From Trichodesmium sp. MAG_R04 (GTDB lineage: Bacteria > Cyanobacteriota > Cyanobacteriia > Cyanobacteriales > Microcoleaceae), in NCBI GenBank assembly GCA_023356515.1, contig JAKQYG010000072.1, positions 1-12,264 of the forward strand: a stretch of DNA of 12,264 bases. Direction: 5' to 3'. Below the pieces are notes generated by a model, which saw only the letters and a list, made by a program, of their open reading frames with translations, was not told the origin of the DNA and made no database searches. The position numbers and the translations under genes were made by a program. Positions 1 through 5,807 of the stretch are shown in pieces. Numbering within the stretch: the first letter of the stretch is position 1; every line of letters begins with the position of its first letter.

Positions 1-1
1 T

Positions 2-127
2 CACGACCAAAAAGTAGATTTAGAAAGGCAACAGGCAATGCTAGAAACTTATTGTGCTGCCAAAGGGTGGATCTTTGAGGTAATTAAAGACTTAGGCTCT
101 GGCATGAACTATCGCAAAAACTATTAG
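2..127 (+). pseudogene. Truncated IS607-type serine recombinase (TnpA) fragment, cut by window edge
   Basis: The frame from position 2 reads 41 residues to a TAG at 125-127. It contains DLERQQAMLETYCAAKGW followed by IKDLGSGMNY, a pattern I recognise from the catalytic domain of IS607-family serine recombinases, which cut and rejoin DNA during transposition. In complete members the chain continues well past GMNY with the rest of the resolvase domain; here it stops four residues later (RKNY, stop), and the following bases do not restore the family sequence. The N-terminal part, with the DNA-binding domain and probably the catalytic serine, lies outside the window. I infer a dead remnant. A tnpB remnant lies about 9.4 kb away, but nothing shows the two came from one element. 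Confidence 0.72.
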
Positions 128-189
128 AAAAAATCTATAGATTATCATAGGTTTCTAAGAACGGCTAAGTAGGGCTTGCGAATTTAATA

Positions 190-359
190 TTACAGCGCTT
201 TTCAAATTGATGAACTACATTACCATAAGCAAAATCTTGTAGGGACGTTAGATAACAAAAATGCGTTTTCCTGACGGAATGCTGCGCAAACATGTCCCGT
301 AGCGTTAGCGGAGCTTTGCGTTAGCAAAACGTCTCTACTGTAGTCTACCGACATGAAAA
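190..359 (+). repeat. Dispersed palindromic repeat, long copy
   Basis: The outer parts of this 170-bp stretch match the reverse complement of 3537-3634. The left arm (190-249) aligns over about 60 bp with roughly eight mismatches, and the right arm (329-357) with about three. Between them, an outer stem GTAGGGACGTT (239-249) pairs with AACGTCTCTAC (328-338, one G-T wobble) around an interior about 75 bp longer than in the other copy. The interior carries GCGTTAGC twice (302-309 and 319-326). Such palindromes are common in cyanobacterial genomes. No coding potential is seen. Confidence 0.75.
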
Positions 360-378
360 ATGTCACACATAAAGGGGT

Positions 379-429
379 CAGCACTTACCCAGGTAAACTG
401 AGAAACCGGGTTTCTTTGCGTAAGTCCTG
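379..429 (+). repeat. 51-bp mini palindromic element sharing ends with the MITE at 10010-10108
   Basis: The right end at 417-429, TGCGTAAGTCCTG, is identical to the right terminal repeat of the element at 10010-10108. The left end at 379-391, CAGCACTTACCCA, matches the inverse of that 13-mer at 11 of 13 positions. Between them is a near palindrome, AGAAACCGGGTTTCT. I infer a very short relative of the same inverted-repeat element. No target duplication is obvious. Confidence 0.5.
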
Positions 430-442
430 AGGGATAATTCTT

Positions 443-480
443 CCAATTACCCCTCCAAGGTTAGGGGTAGGTTAAATTGG
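443..480. repeat. Hairpin downstream of the UPF0182 gene
   Basis: TACCCCT (448-454) pairs perfectly with AGGGGTA (463-469), and an outer CCAATT (443-448) pairs with AATTGG (475-480), sharing one base with the inner stem. It lies about 50 bp past the stop of the minus-strand UPF0182 gene and could help to end its transcript, but there is no T-run after the stem on that strand, so a classical intrinsic terminator is not supported. It may simply be another small palindromic repeat. Just beside it, CTACTCCT is repeated in tandem at 492-507. Confidence 0.4.
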
Positions 481-530
481 GACCTTTCCACCTACTCCTC
501 TACTCCTAAAAAAGACTTAGAAAGCAAACC

Positions 531-3320
531 CTAATTATTTTTAGCTTGCTTCTTTAACTGTTGAAGCAATTGTTCAAATTTTTGTTTAGATTTACCATAT
601 TCTACCCAATTATCTTTTCGTCTTGCTGCTTCAGCTTGACTATAAGCTTCTACTATTGAATTAATCAACTCAGAAATATTTTTTGTTTCCGGCGTTTTTT
701 CTGTAACTTGAATTTCTGGTTTTTTAACTTCAGCACCAATTTCTGGTTTTTTAACTTCAACACCAAAAATTTCTGCTAAAGATTCATTGAGAGTTTCTGC
801 CATTACAACCTCTTTATCATAAGCAACTATTACCCTTTTTAATTCCGGTAATTCTCCCTGTTCAGCTCTCAGATAAATTGGTTCTATATACATTAATGAT
901 TCCTCAATAGGAATTACCAATAAATCTCCACGAATTACTTTGGAACCTTTCTGGCTCCATAAGGTTAATTGTTGGGATATTTTTGGGTTTTGGTCGATAC
1001 GAGCTTCGATTTGACTAGGGCCGTAAACTAATTTTTGCTTAGGAAATTCATACAACAATAATTTACCATAATTATCCCCATCTGATTCTGCTGACATCCA
1101 GGCAATCATATTATCTTTCTTAACTGGAGTAAATGGCAAAATTAAAACAAATTCTTCCTCCCTATTTTTTTCTGGTAACCGCATGATTAAATAATAGGGT
1201 TCCATTAATTGTTGATTATCTTCATAAACTTGTCTAGGAAACCTCCATAAATCCTCTTGATTGTAAAATAATTGTGGGCTGCTCATGTGATAGGACAAAT
1301 ATATTTGAGCTTGAATTTTAAATAAGTCTAAAGGATAGCGAAAATGAGGTTTAATATTAACTGGAATTGCCGGTTTTTCTATAAATAATTGAGGAAAAAT
1401 TTTGCGGTAAGTATTCAATATTGGGTCATTTTCATCTACTACAAAGAATTTCATTGTGCCATTGTAGGCATCAATCATAACTTTCACAGAATTCCGAATA
1501 TAATTAACATTTCCCCTAGCTATTCGCCCAATATTACCTCTATTTAATATTGCCCCAGCATTATTACTCAGATAAAGTGGCTCCGAATATGGATAGCGAT
1601 CGCTCACTGTATAAGCATCTAATATCCATTGCATTTTTCCATCAATTAGAGAAATATAAGGGTCATTATCAAATCTTAAAAAAGGCGCAACTCTATTTAC
1701 TCTTTCTTTTATATTTCGATAGTAATGAATTTTTGAATTATCAGTAAAATAGCCAGAAATTAAGATATTAATGCTGCTTAAATCATAAGCATAGGCAAGT
1801 TTTCGCCATATAGAATTTATCGGAACTCCCCCTGTACCGCTATAAAAAGTAAAAGCATTTTCACCACTCCGAGGATAGTCAAATTCTTTAGTACTCATAC
1901 CCGTAAAAATATAAGTATCAGTTTTCTCTCCATAGTAAATAGCAGGTTCTTCCACCTCAAGATTTATCTGAGAAACTGGGGGAATATCCTTAATAAATAA
2001 CACTGGCAAACCATCTGGCTTTACTTCATTTACCGGATTCATTACTAACCCATAACCATGAGTATATTTTAAATGCTCATTTACCCAAGTTTGTGCTTTT
2101 TGAGGAACTTGAGAATAAACCATTTCCCTTGGAGAAAGCATTACTTGTCGATAGTCACCATCAATAGTGTAACGATCAAAATCCACATCATTAAATCGAT
2201 AATAAGGTCGAATTTCTTGAAGTTGACGATAAGTGCTAAGCAGCGGTCTATAATCCCAAAGAGTAATATTGCGAATTGTGCCTTGATTATTTTCTAATGC
2301 TTGACTATCTAACTCTGATTTAGCTGGAAAACTTTTAGTTTCTACATCATCCAAACCATAAGCTTCACGAGTCAATTTAATATTATTTGCTATGTATGGC
2401 TCTTCCTTTTTTAGTTCGTTAGGATTGACTATAAATTTCTGTTGAAACTCCGGATATAAAACATTAAATAATCCAAAGAAAACTATATAAATAACCACAC
2501 CATAAGTCGGCCAGAGCAGATTATTTTTCCAAACAGAAAGTATGCAAACTACTGCTAATAATAATGCCACTATTGCCATAACCCAATAGCCAAGAAGTTT
2601 AGCATGAGCGTCTGTATACCCAGCTCCAAAAACCACTCCATTAGAGCCAAAAAGCAATTCATAACGCTGTAACCAAAACCCCACTGCAATTAAAATCATA
2701 GACCCCGCTAGTAGCAAACTAATATGAGTTTTAATTGAACCTGTTAAAAAATTTTGCCATTGTCGCCGAGCGACGAATTTACCCTTCAAAGCATACACTA
2801 TAATACTAACAATTAAACCAGCAACAAAGAGAGTAAATAGCCAATTTTTTATCCCTTCATATAAAGGCAATTTAAAAATATAAAAGCCTATATTTTGTTG
2901 ATAAATTGGGTCTTTAGTTGGAAAATCTACAGCATTTAAGAATTTCAAAAAATTCTCCCAATCTGAAGATATCGCTGTTGCTGCGCTTAAAGATATCAAA
3001 ATAATATTTACAATTACAATTACTTTAATAAAAATATTTCTATAGGGAGCTAATTCAGTTCCCAATAAAAAATTAAACGAGCGATCGCTTGTCAATTTTT
3101 CAGCTATCCAATAGTTACCCCATAGAAACAAAGAGTAAATAATAAATGCACCTACCCATATAAAAACTTGCCAACTTAATTTAGTCCAAAAAATATCAGC
3201 AAAATCAACAGCATTAAACCACCATACTTCAGTTAATAAGTGAACTAAAGTTCGAGAAACAGAAAAAACAATGATAAGAATCAAACTAACTGCAATTACT
3301 ATGTAATTTCCTATTTTCAT
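531..3320 (-). CDS. UPF0182 family large integral membrane protein
   Basis: The 929-residue protein belongs to UPF0182 (COG1615), whose biochemical role is not established. Seven hydrophobic segments fill the first third, at about residues 5-27, 47-70, 95-117, 158-178, 199-218, 243-264 and 270-290. A large soluble region follows with stretches I recognise from the family: NPNELKKEEPYIANNIKLTR near 299-318, then GYGLVMNPVNEVKPDGLPV, then EEPAIYYGEKTDTYIFTG and SGTGGVPINSIWRKLAYA. The C-terminus is charged and probably coiled (SQAEAARRKDNWVEYGK...). Length fits the family. The ATG at 3318-3320 begins just before the first membrane segment; the only nearby purine-rich site is weak. It appears monocistronic: the next gene upstream is 345 bp away. 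The C-terminal linker has a duplicated nine-residue unit, described separately. Family assignment is firm, function unknown. Confidence 0.95.
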   Translation of the reverse strand: MKIGNYIVIAVSLILIIVFSVSRTLVHLLTEVWWFNAVDFADIFWTKLSWQVFIWVGAFIIYSLFLWGNYWIAEKLTSDRSFNFLLGTELAPYRNIFIKVIVIVNIILISLSAATAISSDWENFLKFLNAVDFPTKDPIYQQNIGFYIFKLPLYEGIKNWLFTLFVAGLIVSIIVYALKGKFVARRQWQNFLTGSIKTHISLLLAGSMILIAVGFWLQRYELLFGSNGVVFGAGYTDAHAKLLGYWVMAIVALLLAVVCILSVWKNNLLWPTYGVVIYIVFFGLFNVLYPEFQQKFIVNPNELKKEEPYIANNIKLTREAYGLDDVETKSFPAKSELDSQALENNQGTIRNITLWDYRPLLSTYRQLQEIRPYYRFNDVDFDRYTIDGDYRQVMLSPREMVYSQVPQKAQTWVNEHLKYTHGYGLVMNPVNEVKPDGLPVLFIKDIPPVSQINLEVEEPAIYYGEKTDTYIFTGMSTKEFDYPRSGENAFTFYSGTGGVPINSIWRKLAYAYDLSSINILISGYFTDNSKIHYYRNIKERVNRVAPFLRFDNDPYISLIDGKMQWILDAYTVSDRYPYSEPLYLSNNAGAILNRGNIGRIARGNVNYIRNSVKVMIDAYNGTMKFFVVDENDPILNTYRKIFPQLFIEKPAIPVNIKPHFRYPLDLFKIQAQIYLSYHMSSPQLFYNQEDLWRFPRQVYEDNQQLMEPYYLIMRLPEKNREEEFVLILPFTPVKKDNMIAWMSAESDGDNYGKLLLYEFPKQKLVYGPSQIEARIDQNPKISQQLTLWSQKGSKVIRGDLLVIPIEESLMYIEPIYLRAEQGELPELKRVIVAYDKEVVMAETLNESLAEIFGVEVKKPEIGAEVKKPEIQVTEKTPETKNISELINSIVEAYSQAEAARRKDNWVEYGKSKQKFEQLLQQLKKQAKNN
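711..764 (-). repeat. 27-bp in-frame tandem duplication in the UPF0182 gene
   Basis: Bases 711-737 and 738-764 are adjacent 27-bp copies that differ at one position. They encode GVEVKKPEI (residues 853-861) and GAEVKKPEI (862-870) in the linker between the soluble domain and the C-terminal helix. A 27-bp unit keeps the frame. The near identity suggests a recent duplication or continuing length variation. Confidence 0.9.
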
Positions 3321-3665
3321 AATTCACCATTATTGTGTATTAAAAAGTTTATTCTACTCCCTAAATGAGAATTCTACCTATACCATAGACTTTAATATAT
3401 TAACGCAATTAAAAAAGACATAATTCTCAATAATTCTATCAAACCTATACCATATAGAAATCCTATAAGCAACAGCTAGAATTTAGAAAGTTTTTTTCTC
3501 TAAACGAGGCATACAAAAATAAATAGCTTACAGTAGTTTTCATATCGGTAGACCACAGTAGGGACGTTGCATGCAAGGTCCCTACAAGGTTTTGGTTATG
3601 GGAATGTAGTTTATTAATTTGAAAAGCACTGTAAATGTACAAAAGCTTACTAGATCTAAAAAATT
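3321..3665. other. Non-coding spacer between holB and the UPF0182 gene
   Basis: I see no gene in this 345-bp spacer. It contains the short repeat copy at 3537-3634 and a 12-bp direct repeat ACCTATACCATA at about 3376 and 3443. The UPF0182 promoter should lie in the left part, which is very AT-rich, but no box pair stands out. The short open frame at 3463-3702 on the minus strand runs through the palindromic repeat and resembles no protein I know. Confidence 0.6.
3537..3634 (-). repeat. Dispersed palindromic repeat, short copy
   Basis: Read on the minus strand, this 98-bp stretch matches both arms of 190-359. Its centre, 3558-3585, is a 28-bp palindrome (GTAGGGACGTTGCATGCAAG then GTCCCTAC) with only one mismatched pair, replacing the longer interior of the other copy. 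The two copies lie in opposite orientation on either side of the UPF0182 gene. I recognise the GTAGGGAC...TTGCATGCAA...GTCCCTAC core as a frequent cyanobacterial intergenic palindrome. Confidence 0.78.
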
Positions 3666-4619
3666 TTAACTTGAGCAAATAGCCATCAAGGTGCATTCCC
3701 AAACTAACCTAGGTTGTACATAAGAAAGCAAATATTTTCTTGCCATTTCCAGATGTTTCAGACACTCTATTCCATAAACCTGCTGTTGTCTCCAATAACA
3801 ATGCTGTAAATAATCTATCAACCATAACTGTGCTTCCGTATCTAGACTTTTACTAATATCCCGTGCCAATGTCAATGCTTGACGAAGATCTCCAATACCC
3901 TGAGTTGCGACTTCCAGAATATCCCCCGGAATTTTTTGTAGTTGCTGCCAACAAGCGATCGCCTCTCCAGGACTTCCTTGAGCCATTGCCATTACTTCTG
4001 GCTGATTGAAAATTTCTCCATAACCCACCTTTTCCAATACCACCTGCATATTCTCCTGAGTCAACCGATAAAAAGGAATACGTTGACAACGTGACACCAA
4101 AGTTGGCAACAATGAATTAACTCCAGGGGCAATTAAAATCAAAGTAGCTCGTTGCCCTGGTTCTTCCAAAGTTTTCAATAAACCATTTGCTGCACTTTCT
4201 CTCATTGTTTCAGCTTGCTGTAATACCACAACTGACCTTGCTGCTTGCAGGGGAGGGCGACTCAGAAATTGACTAATACCTCGTACTTGTTCTAAGCGTA
4301 TTTGAGGAGGAGACTTGCGTTTAACACCTGCTTTTGCTGCTTCCGCTGGGGAAAGTAGTTCTCCTTGGTGTAAATATGTTGGCTCTACCCACAATAGATC
4401 TGGATGGTTTCTGTTGTGGATGCGACTTTTTAGGGATAAACTGTTTGAATTAGGGGAAGAGAATAGAACTTGGATAAAACATTGAGCAGTTAAAGCTCGT
4501 CCGACTCCCGGAGCTCCAGCAAATAGATAGGCAGGAGCAATGCGTTGATGAGCTACTGCTTGAGTTAATAATTCTATAGCTTGGTTTTGTCCAATAATAT
4601 GAAGAAAGTCAAAAGTCAA
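3666..4619 (-). CDS. holB: DNA polymerase III, delta prime subunit
   Basis: The 317-residue protein is a clamp-loader subunit of the AAA+ fold, which helps to load the sliding clamp on DNA in the replisome. It starts with IIGQNQAIELL (8-18). The P-loop position reads GAPGVGRA (35-42), lacking the Lys-Thr needed for ATP binding, as expected for delta prime. HPDLLWVEP (72-80), RLEQVRGISQFLSRPP (108-123), a VVVLQQAETM box (130-139), LLKTLEEP (147-154) and the sensor-1 SRC motif (177-179) follow. The Cys zinc module of the E. coli protein is absent. The start is odd: the only in-frame start candidate before the conserved region is TTG at 4617-4619, with a TAA two codons upstream and no ribosome-binding site, because a heptamer repeat covers the region. 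It lies 71 bp after tmk on the same strand, so cotranscription is plausible. Confidence 0.9.
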   Translation of the reverse strand: MTFDFLHIIGQNQAIELLTQAVAHQRIAPAYLFAGAPGVGRALTAQCFIQVLFSSPNSNSLSLKSRIHNRNHPDLLWVEPTYLHQGELLSPAEAAKAGVKRKSPPQIRLEQVRGISQFLSRPPLQAARSVVVLQQAETMRESAANGLLKTLEEPGQRATLILIAPGVNSLLPTLVSRCQRIPFYRLTQENMQVVLEKVGYGEIFNQPEVMAMAQGSPGEAIACWQQLQKIPGDILEVATQGIGDLRQALTLARDISKSLDTEAQLWLIDYLQHCYWRQQQVYGIECLKHLEMARKYLLSYVQPRLVWECTLMAICSS

Positions 4620-4645
4620 AAGTTAAAAGTTAAAAGTTAAAAGTT
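4604..4645. repeat. Heptanucleotide tandem repeat (AAAAGTY) over the holB start
   Basis: Five consecutive units, AAAAGTC once (4611-4617) then AAAAGTT four times (4618-4645), are preceded by a degenerate GAAAGTC (4604-4610). Heptamer arrays of this kind are a known feature of filamentous cyanobacterial genomes. On the minus strand the array supplies the TTG start and first codons of holB and everything directly upstream, so a change in unit number downstream of the TTG would shift the holB frame. Confidence 0.9.
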
Positions 4646-4690
4646 ACGGCTACCTATCGCGAGCTAAATGCCCACACTGGGAACAGTTAA

Positions 4691-5356
4691 TCAATTATAT
4701 CTCCATTCTACTAATTTTTGCATAATAATTTCCTGAATTTGCTGTTGTACTTTTTCTCTAGTCAAATTAGCATCTATTCGCACTATTAAAGAATTGTTTT
4801 TAGCTAACTCTTGATAGCCTTGTTGTACTCGTCGATGAAATTCAATATTAGCTCGTTCCATTCTATCAAAATTCCCACGGTTTTTAGCTCTAGATAAACC
4901 AATTTCCACATCAAGATCCAACCAAAAAGTCAAATCACTTTTTAAACCACCTGTAGCAATATAATTGAGTTGTTGGATTAATTCCAAATCTAGACCATGG
5001 CCATATCCTTGATAAGCAATAGTTGAGTCAATGAAGCGATCGCACAAAACTATTGCCCCTCTTTCCAGACAAGGTTTAATCAAAGCTTCTACATGCTGAG
5101 CTCTATCTGCTGCATATAATAATAACTCAGATGTGTTTTGAATTTTTTCTGCCAATACATCCGAACTTAAAAGTAATTTTCGTAAAGCTTTACCTAGTTG
5201 TGTTCCTCCCGGTTCTCGTGTAATAACTACATTTATGTATTTTGACAAAATTTGCCTCAACTCTTCTTTACCTAATAACCAATCTCGTAAAAGTTCAATT
5301 TGAGTGGTCTTACCCCCTCCCTCTACACCTTCAAAAACGATAAATTTACCTATCAT
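4691..5356 (-). CDS. tmk: Thymidylate kinase
   Basis: The enzyme (221 residues) transfers a phosphate from ATP to dTMP to make dTDP in the cytoplasm, a step in dTTP supply. The P-loop GVEGGGKT is at 10-17, the thymidine-binding REPGG at 47-51, the DRFIDSTIAYQGYG stretch at 106-119, and the arginine-rich lid RAKNRGNFDRMERA at 156-169. Length is typical. The ATG at 5354-5356 places MIGKFIVFEG directly before the P-loop, as in other members; the Shine-Dalgarno is weak (AGAG). The gene is divergent from the small gene starting at 5410, sharing a 53-bp AT-rich spacer, and is followed by holB. Both products serve DNA replication. Confidence 0.95.
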   Translation of the reverse strand: MIGKFIVFEGVEGGGKTTQIELLRDWLLGKEELRQILSKYINVVITREPGGTQLGKALRKLLLSSDVLAEKIQNTSELLLYAADRAQHVEALIKPCLERGAIVLCDRFIDSTIAYQGYGHGLDLELIQQLNYIATGGLKSDLTFWLDLDVEIGLSRAKNRGNFDRMERANIEFHRRVQQGYQELAKNNSLIVRIDANLTREKVQQQIQEIIMQKLVEWRYN

Positions 5357-5397
5357 TGTATAAGCTCTAATTAATTAATTAATTTATATATAATTTT

Positions 5398-5402
5398 AGG
5401 AG
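5398..5402 (+). promoter_or_regulatory. Ribosome-binding site for the gene at 5410
   Basis: AGGAG lies seven bases before the ATG at 5410 and supports that start. The 53-bp spacer it sits in also separates the divergent tmk start and is almost pure A/T, so promoters for both genes are probably packed here or overlap. Confidence 0.7.
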
Positions 5403-5409
5403 TTTTTTT

Positions 5410-5763
5410 ATGACTCGCTACACTGCTATATTTACTATTGCTGTCACGGTAGTAAATTTACAACCAGTTTTCGAACATATTTTAAATAATTGTGGTTGTG
5501 AAATTATCTATACTCAAGAATACTACTTAATGGCTCGTGAATTTCCTGGTCAAGTTTCTTTCTCGGAACTTGTCACTATAGAAATAAGTTTTGAGAGAGT
5601 AACTAATACTTCTGAAAATATCGTACTCAATATAGTTACAAGAAATGAAGAACTCCCTTTAAAATTAAATAATCATTGTAGTCAAGTATTTAACTTGTTA
5701 ACTCAATTGATAGCAGACAATTCTCATTGGAAACTTGTGGAAAGTACTATTTTTAGGAATTAG
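5410..5763 (+). CDS. Small conserved-looking protein of unknown function
   Basis: I do not recognise the family of this 117-residue protein. The start is well supported by AGGAG at 5398-5402. It lacks a signal peptide; the N-terminal TAIFTIAVTVVNL is a hydrophobic beta-type stretch rather than a membrane helix. FEHILNNCGCEIIYTQEYYLMARE follows, then alternating strand-like segments (FSELVTIEISFERV, ENIVLNIVTRN) and a C-terminal helix (HCSQVFNLLTQLIADN), suggesting a compact alpha/beta fold. Two cysteines form CGC at 28-30. It is the only plus-strand gene in the tmk-ctaA region, divergent from tmk and convergent with the ATPase, and shares a hairpin terminator with the latter. The CGC motif next to a copper transporter invites a metal-binding idea, but nothing proves it. 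Confidence 0.85.
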   Translation: MTRYTAIFTIAVTVVNLQPVFEHILNNCGCEIIYTQEYYLMAREFPGQVSFSELVTIEISFERVTNTSENIVLNIVTRNEELPLKLNNHCSQVFNLLTQLIADNSHWKLVESTIFRN

Positions 5764-5769
5764 AGAGTA

Positions 5770-5807
5770 AGCTAAAATTGAGAATTTCTCAATTCTCAAT
5801 TTTAGCT
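5770..5807. terminator. Bidirectional hairpin between convergent genes
   Basis: A perfect 17-bp stem (5770-5786 pairing with 5791-5807) closes on a four-base TCTC loop. The stem is A/T-rich, with A-runs on one arm and T-runs on the other, so either strand ends in a T-rich arm. It begins six bases after the stop of the gene at 5410-5763, and its right arm overlaps the last two bases of the ATPase stop codon (5806-5808). I infer an intrinsic terminator serving both transcripts. Confidence 0.75.

Noticed and set aside
1550..2297. Two plus-strand open frames of 65 and 74 codons (1550-1747 and 2073-2297)
   Set aside because: Both lie antisense inside the well-supported UPF0182 gene, lack ribosome-binding sites and have compositions that look like reverse-strand shadows.
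3853..4089. Minus-strand frame of 78 codons inside holB
   Set aside because: It overlaps the delta prime reading frame, which carries the conserved motifs; this frame is low-complexity Ser/Gly/Arg.
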